Virus record (IMG/VR): IMGVR_UViG_3300044620_000612
Span: 1-50,531 of that record
Reading direction: 5' to 3' (one strand)
DNA length: 50,531 bases
DNA from: a virus
Made by a program: the position numbers and the translations under genes. Position 1 is the stretch's first letter, and every line of letters starts with the position of its first letter. Under the pieces are notes generated by a model. That model was not told the DNA's origin. It ran no database searches and worked only from the letters and a program-made list of their open reading frames with translations. Positions 8,254-16,195 of the stretch are shown one piece after another.

Positions 8254-8601
8254 ATGTTATCAGACATTATTAGCTTTGGTCAGCGCATTTGGGGTGAGAT
8301 CCAGCGTTCATCTCGTTGGCCATCCGTTAGAGCTAAATTCTTAAAGGGGAAATCCTGCTCTGCTTGTGGGACGAAAAAGAATTTGGAAGCGCATCATGTT
8401 ATACCACTGGCTCATGGTGGAGAGGAATTAGAAGAATCAAATCTAATTGGACTATGCCGTAACTGTCACTACTTCATTGGACATCTCCAAGACTGGACAA
8501 GTTACAATTGCGATGTTCATGCCGATTCTGCATCATATCTACAGAAGCATACTAATCGCCCAAAACTTATCCACCCGGAAGAAGATACGCCACTCATTTA
8601 A
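8254..8601 (+). CDS. HNH endonuclease (small, free-standing)
   Basis: 115 residues. A zinc knuckle C-x2-C (CSAC, about 36-39) is followed by NLEAHHVIP, GGEELEESNLIGLC and RNCH, the standard Cys4-HNH layout. It cuts DNA using a His-metal active site. The ATG chosen follows the inverted repeat; the upstream TTG would start inside the stem-loop. Its stop overlaps the convergent gene by 4 bases. It is either a homing nuclease or a packaging-associated HNH protein; distance from the terminase favours the former. Confidence 0.85.
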   Translation: MLSDIISFGQRIWGEIQRSSRWPSVRAKFLKGKSCSACGTKKNLEAHHVIPLAHGGEELEESNLIGLCRNCHYFIGHLQDWTSYNCDVHADSASYLQKHTNRPKLIHPEEDTPLI

Positions 8602-9023
8602 TGCCTAATACAAGTCTTACTTTTCGGCATTGCCTTAGATTGGCAACCTTTAGCTGCACAACGACCATTGGCAATCTTCTCTTTCATTATTTGCAAATCT
8701 TGTTCTTTTTTAATTTGAGGCAATCGACAACTACGACATATAAGTTTTGGCTTAATCACATAACAGTCCCCGCATCTTTGACACTTCTCTCTCCTGTTAC
8801 CTCGTTTGGATGGTTGTTGTTTGCATCGAAAACAAATACCAGTCTTATCCTTTGTTGGCCAATTGCATTTCTTGCACTTTGTTTTTCCATCTAAATCCTC
8901 AATCTTTTTGGGAGCAGGCTTTTTCTTTGTTTCTGATCTAAATAGCTCTTGTCGTCTCCTACTTCTTTTAGCTGCCTGTTGCCGAATAAACTCTAAATAA
9001 TCACCAGCATAATACTCGTCCAT
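8598..9023 (-). CDS. Multi-zinc-knuckle protein, probable nucleic-acid binding
   Basis: 141 residues, last gene of the leftward operon. The N-terminus is basic and helical (KRSRRRQELFR). Three Cys clusters follow: CKKC...CFRC, CQRC...CRSC, and C-x4-C...C at the C-terminus with a final His. The spacing suits small zinc ribbons. About a quarter of residues are Lys or Arg, so it probably binds DNA or RNA. No named family recognised. Confidence 0.75.
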   Translation of the reverse strand: MDEYYAGDYLEFIRQQAAKRSRRRQELFRSETKKKPAPKKIEDLDGKTKCKKCNWPTKDKTGICFRCKQQPSKRGNRREKCQRCGDCYVIKPKLICRSCRLPQIKKEQDLQIMKEKIANGRCAAKGCQSKAMPKSKTCIRH

Positions 9024-9025
9024 CG

Positions 9026-9361
9026 CTACCGCATCCTCACCTTACTGATCTGATTCAAATACTGGCTCCTTATTTCCTTGTGGCAAAGAACAAAACCTGC
9101 GGTGCTAAACAGGAAAATTGCGACAATAATTAACACGCTCCAAGCAGAAAACCTTAGCCAGAACATCAATGATTCCTTCCAGCTTTCGATTGTGTCGATC
9201 CGATTTCTTATAATTTTTGAATCCTCAAAGAAAGAACTGTAATGCTTGGAATATAAGTCCAATCGTTTCTTGTTTTCCTCAATCTGATGCTTGGCATTTC
9301 TCCAGTCATCAGCAGAGATGCTAATCAATTTGTTTAATTGAATATTATTTTCATCACCCAT
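9026..9361 (-). CDS. Coiled-coil plus single transmembrane protein
   Basis: 111 residues from the ATG at 9361, which overlaps the upstream stop (TGATG); a GTG three bases earlier is an alternative. Residues about 15-65 are a charged helix likely to form a coiled coil. About 68-92 (FWLRFSAWSVLIIVAIFLF and onward) is one membrane segment, followed by a short basic tail. The topology resembles membrane anchors or holin-like proteins, but position in a replication operon argues against a lysis role. Confidence 0.7.
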   Translation of the reverse strand: MGDENNIQLNKLISISADDWRNAKHQIEENKKRLDLYSKHYSSFFEDSKIIRNRIDTIESWKESLMFWLRFSAWSVLIIVAIFLFSTAGFVLCHKEIRSQYLNQISKVRMR

Positions 9362-9465
9362 CACTCACCTCTGATTGTTTTTAAGTAAATAATGCCGATC
9401 ATAAAACCTATTAATATTTTCACGACATCGAAGAACTGATCCAACCAAAAGTTTCGGGCATTCAT
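9361..9465 (-). CDS. 34-residue single-pass membrane peptide
   Basis: Short gene filling the gap between its neighbours. AGGGGAG sits about 6 bases before the ATG. Residues about 13-31 (DVVKILIGFMIGIIYLKTI) form a membrane helix, ending with a basic and acidic tail. The stop overlaps the ATG of the coiled-coil membrane protein, so the two are translationally coupled and may work together in the inner membrane. Confidence 0.6.
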   Translation of the reverse strand: MNARNFWLDQFFDVVKILIGFMIGIIYLKTIRGE

Positions 9466-9468
9466 TGC

Positions 9469-9708
9469 TTACTCCCCTCCCGGCAGCGGGCCAATTGCTT
9501 TCCACCAGACAACCTGTGGGTTCTGCCACCCATCCGTCAGGTGGTAGTAATTTAGGCCGAAGTGATAACCAGTAGTGACATAAAGACCGCATTGATCTGG
9601 AACATCTTCTGGCCACTTACGCCAGCGAAGCAGGTCACGCAATCGATCAACCTCAGCTCTTGCTTCTTGCAGTTCAGCCAGCGTATGTTCTGCGTCACGA
9701 TCACTCAT
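9469..9708 (-). CDS. Small DUF551-like protein
   Basis: 79 residues. An N-terminal coiled-coil helix (AELQEARAEVDRLRDLL) is followed by WRKWPEDVPDQCGLYVTT and an aromatic-rich end with VVWWKAIGPLP. The W-P-E-x-x-P...Y-V...W-x-x-I-G-P-L-P pattern resembles the DUF551 family of small phage proteins, whose function is unknown. Its ATG overlaps the upstream stop (ATGA). Confidence 0.65.
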   Translation of the reverse strand: MSDRDAEHTLAELQEARAEVDRLRDLLRWRKWPEDVPDQCGLYVTTGYHFGLNYYHLTDGWQNPQVVWWKAIGPLPGGE

Positions 9709-10070
9709 TTCTTTTTCTTCCTTTTCAGTTTTGCGTTCTCTTCTTCCAATTCAATAACTCTAGCCATCAATCGCTCATGCACTTCATCTTTAATTGAATC
9801 GTAAAGCCTAGGTACATTTGAAGCATTCTCTACTGGGTTTTTATCTACACGAATCTGTATGTTCAACTTGTAGTATTGCTCCTTAAAAGTTGGTTGAACA
9901 TACTGCATCCCATCTTCTAAGGAATTAATAGTCTCAGCATTCATAATGTATTCTGGATAAATCTTAATGTCTGTAACATTTGGTATTTTCAATCCAAAAA
10001 ATTGAAGGTCTACTCCAGATGATTCATCGCTTGGTAAAATTGTCCAAGGCGAACTGCCAATATTGCTCAT
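9705..10070 (-). CDS. Hypothetical protein with basic coiled-coil C-terminus
   Basis: 121 residues; AGGAG lies 6 bases before the ATG. The N-terminal two-thirds is beta-rich (D-L-Q-F-F-G-L-K-I-P, N-I-Q-I-R-V-D-K). The last 35 residues form a helix ending in a run of lysines. No family recognised. Tightly coupled with the DUF551-like gene downstream. Confidence 0.65.
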   Translation of the reverse strand: MSNIGSSPWTILPSDESSGVDLQFFGLKIPNVTDIKIYPEYIMNAETINSLEDGMQYVQPTFKEQYYKLNIQIRVDKNPVENASNVPRLYDSIKDEVHERLMARVIELEEENAKLKRKKKK

Positions 10071-10084
10071 TTTGTTCTCCTATT

Positions 10085-10109
10085 TCACCCCCAAGGAATC
10101 GAACCTTGG
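10085..10109 (-). other. tRNA T-arm/acceptor-like element (no full tRNA)
   Basis: On the minus strand CCAAGG, the loop TTCGATT and CCTTGG form a perfect 6-bp T-arm with the conserved T-loop, followed by GGGTGA. No 5' acceptor strand, D-arm or anticodon arm can be folded upstream. It could be a tRNA remnant, an attachment-site core copied from a tRNA 3' end, or a tRNA mimic. A second such element lies at 25591-25660. Confidence 0.4.
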
Positions 10110-10157
10110 CGCACACAACCAGCAGATGAACATGAAAGTAGCATCGATTTGCGAAGT

Positions 10158-10256
10158 GGCCATATTCTAAATGGCCTTAATGTTTAGACCCAATATGGTT
10201 GCCGTCCTTCATTCCTCCCGGTTTAATTTCCCTAATTGCACGGGAGATCAATTAGG
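10158..10256. other. Two inverted repeats in a 200-base non-coding gap
   Basis: The 10071-10273 gap has no gene that I can support. It holds GGCCAT/ATGGCC (10158-10163 and 10171-10176, 7-base loop) and CCTAATTG/CAATTAGG (10231-10238 and 10249-10256, 10-base loop), the second followed by TTTT on the plus strand. They may be weak terminators or processing sites within the leftward transcript. Confidence 0.4.
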
Positions 10257-10273
10257 TTTTCCACTCAAGTGGT

Positions 10274-10732
10274 TCATCGTGCAATAGAGCAGGCAGCGCA
10301 AAGGCTTTGCTCTACTGGTATACCTCTAACCCCGCAATCAAAACAGACATTATCCACACTTCCAAGGTCTGAGTGGGACTTGCCGTTTTTCAGCCAAAAG
10401 AATATTTTGTAGTATTCTTCCTCCCCGCCCCATAAATCGTATGTGGCTTTTTGTAAGACAGAATTCATCCGATTATCAAGATTAGCCTCGCCAACACGCC
10501 CCAGAATAGAGGCGCAAACTTCATCACCTGTTCCTATTTCCATGCCATCTCTCTGGACAGTTACCCTTGGCTTTTCGCCAGTTCCTACCCAAGAAAGTGA
10601 CTCTCTCGATATTTTGTACGAACCAATAGTGACGCTATCTGGCCCGCACTTAATTGCGCTAGGCGGTTTTGGGCGACTCATTATCCGAATTATTTGAATC
10701 AGATTGCATTCTTGTGCTGTAAGCAATTCCAT
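10274..10732 (-). CDS. Hypothetical protein with C-terminal zinc ribbon
   Basis: 152 residues; AGGA is 6 bases before this ATG, while the internal Met18 has no clear ribosome site. The centre is beta-rich and charged (YKISRESLSWVGTGEKPRV). Residues about 129-148 carry CFDCG...CAAC, a four-Cys zinc knuckle. It is probably a small nucleic-acid or protein-binding factor. No family recognised. Confidence 0.65.
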   Translation of the reverse strand: MELLTAQECNLIQIIRIMSRPKPPSAIKCGPDSVTIGSYKISRESLSWVGTGEKPRVTVQRDGMEIGTGDEVCASILGRVGEANLDNRMNSVLQKATYDLWGGEEEYYKIFFWLKNGKSHSDLGSVDNVCFDCGVRGIPVEQSLCAACSIAR

Positions 10733-10803
10733 ATCCTTTTCCTTTCATATAAAACCCAACCAGAGGGGGGATTGTGCGTTCCACCCCTCCAGCTGGATAG
10801 GCC

Positions 10804-11139
10804 TTAGCGGTAGCGGACTACTGCAATCCACATTCCGTTATTCAGACGAGCAGTGCCAATATCGACTGCATTGCGCTTGCCCCAATAGCAGCAATTTTGA
10901 ATTGCGCCCTGCTGAGTCGATGCCATGCCGATCCCTTCAAACAGTCCAGCTGGATGACCATGATGACGGAATCGACCAGTTTCAACAATCAGCAATGCTG
11001 CATTTTGGGCTGTTGAGGTATCGCCTTTAACTGCCACAACTGGAGCAGCTGCAACTACCCGTGTCTTGCGAAATACACCAGCATCAGAAGACTGTACCAA
11101 ACCAAGGCAAGCAGCAAGGCCAAGAGCAAATCGAAACAT
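10804..11139 (-). CDS. Secreted small protein with CCYWG motif (planctomycete-type)
   Basis: 111 residues from the ATG preceded by AAGGAG. Residues 1-21 are a typical Sec signal peptide (basic Arg, hydrophobic ALGLAACLGLV, then S-S-D-A-G). The mature part has a His-rich stretch (RFRHHGHPAG) and the domain with EGIGMASTQQGAIQNCCYWGKR and W-I-A-V-V. I recall this motif from secreted planctomycete proteins. Export to the periplasm or surface is likely. A role in superinfection exclusion or envelope interaction would be a guess. Confidence 0.75.
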   Translation of the reverse strand: MFRFALGLAACLGLVQSSDAGVFRKTRVVAAAPVVAVKGDTSTAQNAALLIVETGRFRHHGHPAGLFEGIGMASTQQGAIQNCCYWGKRNAVDIGTARLNNGMWIAVVRYR

Positions 11140-11152
11140 AAAGAACTCCTTT

Positions 11153-11371
11153 TCAAAATCGGACTTCATCCTTCTCATATTCCTCAACAACCCGTTCGAG
11201 GAATCCAAGCTCGACGACAAGAACTTTGATTAATTCTATCAATTTCTTCGTGTCATCGTAGTTTACTATATGCGGAACTTGGTCTATTCTATGAATGATG
11301 CTCAAAAATTCTTTTCGAGTCATCCTTGATTTATTAGGCCAGAACTCTGGCCATACATCATCCTGATTCAT
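11153..11371 (-). CDS. Small helical hypothetical protein
   Basis: 72 residues from the ATG that has GGAGG six bases upstream; longer starts lack spacing. Mostly helical and charged: DDVWPEFWPNKSR at the N-terminus, then long amphipathic helices (LIELIKVLVVELGFLERVV). It overlaps the upstream gene by 14 bases. No family recognised. Confidence 0.65.
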   Translation of the reverse strand: MNQDDVWPEFWPNKSRMTRKEFLSIIHRIDQVPHIVNYDDTKKLIELIKVLVVELGFLERVVEEYEKDEVRF

Positions 11372-11702
11372 TGCCATCCTCCGGTTCAATATTATCAATC
11401 TCTTTTTTAATTCGCTTCATCTCATGCACCAAAGTACCAAGCAATCCTCCAGCCTTCCTCAAATGTCTAATACTTTCATCGTAATTCTTTTTTGGACGAG
11501 TTATATAATGAATCACAGTAAAAGACATATACATGAAAATGTACTTGTAGCGCAATGAGCAAAAATCTGGAATTAACTTTTCAGAATCTAGATGATCTAT
11601 TCCTTCACCAGAATCGAGTAATTTAGATACACGAACAATATCGTCATACTCAAAATCGGCATCAATAGCATCGTCAATAAATTCCTCAAATTCACTGCTC
11701 AT
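11358..11702 (-). CDS. Helical hypothetical protein
   Basis: 114 residues; GAGG, taken from the end of the primase gene, sits 5 bases before the ATG. Acidic N-terminus (EFEEFIDDAIDADFEYDD), a central hydrophobic helix (KYIFMYMSFTVIHYI, about 53-67) and a basic-acidic amphipathic C-terminal helix. It follows the primase-helicase directly, so it may be a helicase accessory factor; this is context only. Confidence 0.65.
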   Translation of the reverse strand: MSSEFEEFIDDAIDADFEYDDIVRVSKLLDSGEGIDHLDSEKLIPDFCSLRYKYIFMYMSFTVIHYITRPKKNYDESIRHLRKAGGLLGTLVHEMKRIKKEIDNIEPEDGNESG

Positions 11703-11704
11703 TG

Positions 11705-13714
11705 CTACCTCAGCCGGGCAAATTGCACTCCGTTTACAGGCGCAATGGTTGCCATATCGTTTAGACTATCTTGTACTTCAGTAACATTATATCCACAATT
11801 AATGGCATCACGGATAAGTAAATCAACCAATTTCCTACCAGTAGATAGATATGATCCTATCCACCAGCGAATATCCATTGTTGGCGCATTTTGGACTTGG
11901 CCGGGAACAACATAATCATTCCCAGAATTGCCCATGCGAACATCTAATTCAGCAGGTATAACGCTATTCGATTTAGATACGAATAGCCGACGAATATTGC
12001 TGTTTGCCGGTTCGCCATCCACTCTGGACAGGTTAATCATTTGACGGCATTGGCCAACGATACGCCTACCCAGTGCTTCTCCACCAGAAGATAAATGCGT
12101 TACCATGACAATCGAGGTATTGGTTCTCTGGGCTATCTCAGCTAATGGCCGAAAATACTTAACACCATCCTCTGGGCGCATCGTGTTGTGACTTGTGCTG
12201 TTCATCACAGTATCAACAAAGACCAGACTAACCCCAATGCGCTTTATGCGATCTTCAAGCATTTTGAATTGATCTGGTTTATCCAGCATCGTTCCTTCCG
12301 TTGGATCGTCATTCCAGCCATTCAAATAGATGGCATCAGCTGGAATTCCAAACTGTTCGGGAAATTGGGCTATTTCGCCCCACTGATTGTCGCAGCATAA
12401 CCACAATACTTTTGATCCCTTATCCAGTGTTGGAGCAGTTCCATCCGGCCAAGGCATATGGTTATAAACACGCCTTGCCAAGTCAGCGCACAATCGAGTC
12501 TTACCAGCACCCGGTTCAGCAGCTATGCCAACTAGCACACCTCGTTGAATCCATCCCGGCCAAATCCACTGCATGGACTGCCCAAGGCGAATGAGGTCAG
12601 CAACAGTTGCATCGCTCTTATCTGCTGGAACAGTTTTAGTTGATTCGGAAATCGTCTGCTTTTTAATCAAACTACCAATTTTCGATTGGTCGATTTTTCC
12701 GGCAGCAGATGAAATTTTATGGGCTAAATCGCTATCGCTCCAAGGAGGTTGGCATCCCTGATTCCAATCACGAATAGCTGCAAGTGCGTCTGGTTCACTT
12801 AAACCAAAACCCTCCAACAGGATGGAGGCAACCCGATAAGTTTTGTTGTGGCCACTCTGCCCTGATACAGCTGGTTCAATATTTGAAATATACTTCTTAG
12901 CCAAATCCAATGGGCTTTTGACTGTGTCTTGATTAGATGAGTAAGCATTCTGCTCACGCCATGCCTCAACTAATTTCTGAATAGATTCAGTATTAGCTTT
13001 CCTCGCCTCTGGACTGGTATCGCCAACAGATACTATTCCAGTGCAACGCCAAGGCCTTTCAGCTGTAGAGTCGCCTTTTCGAGCCATTGTGCCGTACACA
13101 CGAACCATGCGCTGGACATCGAATGTAACCTTGTCGATCTTTGCGCCAGACGATATACACCTGCTACTTAGCTCAGAAAGGAATTCCTTTATAAGGTGAT
13201 CACTTGCTTTGTTGGCGGGCATATCCACTGGATAGAGCAGATGGCAACCATTGCCAGAATCGGCCTTGATTGGATCCCTGAAGCCGAATGCTTCCAATGT
13301 GGCGATTGCATCGTCTGCAAGCTCAAACGCTTTGCTGCGCTCAAATTCAGTGGCGGAAACATCGCTTGGCCGATTAGAATCACAGTCAATAAATAACCAT
13401 CGGCGTGAAATAGTTTCCTTTGAACTACTGGACTTAATCTTGGTTAGGAATGGCTTGCGCCAAACAGATTGATTTAGATTGGCCAGATCAGGATTGACCG
13501 GGTTAGAAACCAGATAGATTCCAACGCATTCGTTTTTAGAATCTATTTTGTGTACATCGGTTGCAACCGTTTCAGCATCCCGGCCAAAGTAGTATTGGTT
13601 ACGGCATATGCGGGAATCTTCATTCTGCGGGGAGCGTAGAAGAGCCCGAACCTCAGTGAGAGATTCGGGCTCAACCAGCAGGCGAATGGAATCGGCGATA
13701 CCAAAGATAGCCAT
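11705..13714 (-). CDS. Primase-polymerase/RecA-fold helicase (replicative)
   Basis: 669 residues from the ATG with AAGGGA six bases upstream; a start at 13753 would overlap the upstream gene and lacks support. The N-terminal archaeo-eukaryotic-type primase has FIDCD (about 108-112), SGNGCH (153-158) and an R-M-V-R-V-Y-G-T segment (about 202-209). A winged-helix-like linker (around 290-340) follows. The C-terminal RepA/DnaB-like ATPase has Walker A EPGAGKT (400-406), Walker B VFVDT (498-502) and the motif MVTHLS (about 537-542). It would prime and unwind DNA at the fork. Confidence 0.85.
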   Translation of the reverse strand: MAIFGIADSIRLLVEPESLTEVRALLRSPQNEDSRICRNQYYFGRDAETVATDVHKIDSKNECVGIYLVSNPVNPDLANLNQSVWRKPFLTKIKSSSSKETISRRWLFIDCDSNRPSDVSATEFERSKAFELADDAIATLEAFGFRDPIKADSGNGCHLLYPVDMPANKASDHLIKEFLSELSSRCISSGAKIDKVTFDVQRMVRVYGTMARKGDSTAERPWRCTGIVSVGDTSPEARKANTESIQKLVEAWREQNAYSSNQDTVKSPLDLAKKYISNIEPAVSGQSGHNKTYRVASILLEGFGLSEPDALAAIRDWNQGCQPPWSDSDLAHKISSAAGKIDQSKIGSLIKKQTISESTKTVPADKSDATVADLIRLGQSMQWIWPGWIQRGVLVGIAAEPGAGKTRLCADLARRVYNHMPWPDGTAPTLDKGSKVLWLCCDNQWGEIAQFPEQFGIPADAIYLNGWNDDPTEGTMLDKPDQFKMLEDRIKRIGVSLVFVDTVMNSTSHNTMRPEDGVKYFRPLAEIAQRTNTSIVMVTHLSSGGEALGRRIVGQCRQMINLSRVDGEPANSNIRRLFVSKSNSVIPAELDVRMGNSGNDYVVPGQVQNAPTMDIRWWIGSYLSTGRKLVDLLIRDAINCGYNVTEVQDSLNDMATIAPVNGVQFARLR

Positions 13715-13730
13715 CCTATATCCCTTCCAA

Positions 13731-14072
13731 TCAAAGAATCTCTTCAGACTCAATCATAGGATCTTCGCCTTCTGGCTCAGAATCTACATGGGATTTTGGC
13801 CCCCGAATTCCAGACATGAATGTAATATCATTCTGGTTTTCCCATATCCAATCGGTCACAACTTCATCGTTGGTATACCACCTACTACCAATTCGGATAG
13901 CAGGCAGTTTCCCAACCAAAACCCAATTTGACAAAGTGAGATTCGAGAAGTGCTTGCTCAGGAAACATTCGCTCACTGGAACGATAATGCCACCCGATTT
14001 CATCACTTCCATGATCCGCTTATCGAAGATATTGGGCTTGCGCTTATCAACTGTAATTGTTGGTTCGCTCAT
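13731..14072 (-). CDS. Excisionase/DUF1580-like helix-turn-helix protein
   Basis: 113 residues. The core (about 44-77) reads NLTLSNWVLVGKLPAIRIG then SRWYTNDEVVTDWI. This is the winged helix-turn-helix layout of excisionases and of DUF1580, which I know mainly from Planctomycetes. The tail is acidic. TAATG overlap with the SSB-like gene couples them. Since no integrase is visible, a role in origin binding or transcription control of the replication operon is more likely than excision. Confidence 0.65.
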   Translation of the reverse strand: MSEPTITVDKRKPNIFDKRIMEVMKSGGIIVPVSECFLSKHFSNLTLSNWVLVGKLPAIRIGSRWYTNDEVVTDWIWENQNDITFMSGIRGPKSHVDSEPEGEDPMIESEEIL

Positions 14073-14569
14073 TAGAATGGAGTCTCCTGTACTGGTTCCT
14101 CAGATTCGGCCTTCTTGAGACTTGTCACAGTGATATTGTGGTAAGTCTTACCAGTGGTCTGGTTCGTGTTGGCCTTTTTACGGCCATTGAAAACCTTGCC
14201 AATGGATTTAGAAATAGCCCCCATCAGCAGCTTGGATAGTGGAACACCGGACTTCTTCCACTCACGATCCAGACTGCCAAGCAGCACCAGATCTGAACCA
14301 AGAATGTTCAAGGCAACCGGCTTAGCAAAGTAGCTGGTACGGTCAACACTGGCTCCAACACAGCTTGGGCCAGCTTCAACCTTCAGGCTCCAGCGCAGAA
14401 TTGGATTGCCAGTCTGCTCAATCTTGGACAGTTCCATATCGGTGATCTTGAAGACATAGTTGCCATCTTCAAGTGCATCCGCATTAACCTTGCTGGACGG
14501 ATCGAATTCTGAAGCCATCGAGTCAATAAGATCTTCGACCCAGTCATAATTCGGTTGATCGCTAGACAT
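14072..14569 (-). CDS. SSB-like protein (DUF669-type)
   Basis: 165 residues from the ATG preceded by AGGAG. The body is an OB-like beta domain: D-G-N-Y-V-F-K-I-T-D, then GNPILRWSLKVEAGP, then I-L-G-S-D-L. This resembles the DUF669 group of phage proteins found next to helicases and annealases. The C-terminus ends EEPVQETPF, an acidic tip with terminal Pro-Phe like that of bacterial SSB, which recruits replication proteins. It lies between helicase and primase genes, so ssDNA binding at the fork is the natural role. Confidence 0.65.
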   Translation of the reverse strand: MSSDQPNYDWVEDLIDSMASEFDPSSKVNADALEDGNYVFKITDMELSKIEQTGNPILRWSLKVEAGPSCVGASVDRTSYFAKPVALNILGSDLVLLGSLDREWKKSGVPLSKLLMGAISKSIGKVFNGRKKANTNQTTGKTYHNITVTSLKKAESEEPVQETPF

Positions 14570-14585
14570 AATTCGCCAACTCCTA

Positions 14586-16169
14586 TCATCGGTGAGAAAA
14601 ACGAGGCTTAGGCATTTGCCTGCTGGCAATATCCCCAATCCACTGGTTAAGTTCTGGCCTACTTGCACCAGACCCATCTGCAAACACTAGATGGCTTTTA
14701 GCTCTTGTCAGGGCGACATAGAGCAGATTCTTTTCCTGCTGGAAGGCCTCTTCGTCCTTCGCACGGATACACATTAGATCGGGGCGAAGCAGTGTAACAT
14801 TATCAGCCTCCAACCCCTTGGCCCTATGTATCGAGGATAGATTCACTTTGTTCACATCTTCCGATTCAGTGAATAGATCTCGACACAATGAAATCATCTG
14901 TTCGATTGTTTCGCACTCTTGAGACAGTTCCGTTATACATTCCACCTTATCTTTAAGAGCATCGAATGCAGTTTCATGGGCATCACGATCAAGCAGCTTT
15001 TTCTGCTCCCGTTCGTTCCATCGACCCAATCGGGAATGTAGATCCTTAATATCGAGAGGGTCAAGTTTAACAACCAGATTAACTATATCGTCTCCAATCG
15101 ACTTACCCTTAACAGCGCATGGTACTTTCAATCGCATAAGATTATAAGCTGCTCCAACGAGTGGGGCATTGTTTCGACAGATAATTAGATCGCCCGCCTT
15201 AGCCTGCCCAGCAAGAGCATATTTAGTTATCTGACTAATATCACCTTTAATCGCATCTGGACGGGCTTCAATATGCGGAACAAGCATACGAGCTAATTCT
15301 AGATGAGATGACGGGCAACGCCAGCAGACTGACAGGGGCATCGACTTGGCATCTAGCTGGTTGGTCAGATTTTTAAACGAGTGGGTATCTGCTCCAGCCC
15401 ATCCCATAATCGACTGGTATGGATCTCCCACTATAACTGTGTTGGCTGATACGCTGAGGATCAGTTTCTGCTGACAGGGATTAAAATCTTGGGCCTCATC
15501 TGCAAATAGCAAATCATAATCCTTATTTGCTATTCCAAGGCGGACAGGCAACCAGATCATATCCGCAAAATCCATCTCCACTATATGCTGCGGATCAGAT
15601 CCAATCTCAAGGATGTGAAACGCTGCACCAATAACTTCATCCACATACTGCTTGGCTGGAAGAGTAATACCTTGAATATCAGCAGCTTTGCAAACCTGAT
15701 CCCGTAGCACCTGAGTCAAGGTATCGACAGGAATTGCCTGACTACGAATCAGATTGATTAGAGCGAATAGGCTGGCCACTTCTGGACGCAACCAGCTTTT
15801 AGTTCCACGGGATTCGAAATAGTTTGGGTAGATAGCCTTGGCAATTTTTTGGTACTTCTTGCCGTATTGGTCAATTTGTAGGGACGGGATCTTGGATTTA
15901 ACCAGTCTCATGCCCAGTGAATGAAGAGTGGATGCTTGTGCCGATCCATCTAGCTTCTTGCCAAGCTCTTCGGCAATGGCTTTATTAAACGCAGTAAATG
16001 CAATCTTACCAAATTTCTTAGCAGCATATTTTGCAGCTTGGACAGCGGTAGTTGTTTTACCGCTGCCAGCCACAGCATTGACACTGATGTTCCCAGATTC
16101 AGTTTGGCGCAGCTTTTTATTGCCCGCTAGAATATCATAGATTGATTGTTGCTGAGCCGTAGGAATCAT
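14586..16169 (-). CDS. UvrD/Rep-type superfamily 1 DNA helicase
   Basis: 527 residues. Motifs in order: Walker A AVAGSGKTT (32-40), motif Ia FTAFNKAIAEE (about 58-68), motif II DEAQD (224-228), motif III VGDPYQSIMGWAGA (247-260), motif IV CWRCPSSH, motif V SSIHRAKGLE, motif VI LYVALTRAKSH. This is a complete 3'-5' helicase set without the long 2B insertions of host UvrD. It would act in replication or recombination. GGAG precedes the ATG. Confidence 0.9.
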   Translation of the reverse strand: MIPTAQQQSIYDILAGNKKLRQTESGNISVNAVAGSGKTTTAVQAAKYAAKKFGKIAFTAFNKAIAEELGKKLDGSAQASTLHSLGMRLVKSKIPSLQIDQYGKKYQKIAKAIYPNYFESRGTKSWLRPEVASLFALINLIRSQAIPVDTLTQVLRDQVCKAADIQGITLPAKQYVDEVIGAAFHILEIGSDPQHIVEMDFADMIWLPVRLGIANKDYDLLFADEAQDFNPCQQKLILSVSANTVIVGDPYQSIMGWAGADTHSFKNLTNQLDAKSMPLSVCWRCPSSHLELARMLVPHIEARPDAIKGDISQITKYALAGQAKAGDLIICRNNAPLVGAAYNLMRLKVPCAVKGKSIGDDIVNLVVKLDPLDIKDLHSRLGRWNEREQKKLLDRDAHETAFDALKDKVECITELSQECETIEQMISLCRDLFTESEDVNKVNLSSIHRAKGLEADNVTLLRPDLMCIRAKDEEAFQQEKNLLYVALTRAKSHLVFADGSGASRPELNQWIGDIASRQMPKPRFSHR

Positions 16170-16195
16170 AGTTAATTCTCCTATCCTATCCTGTT

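Noticed and set aside
10733-10803. Terminator at the GAGGGG/CCCCTC repeat
   Set aside because: Stem has a long loop and no T-run on either strand; too weak to call.
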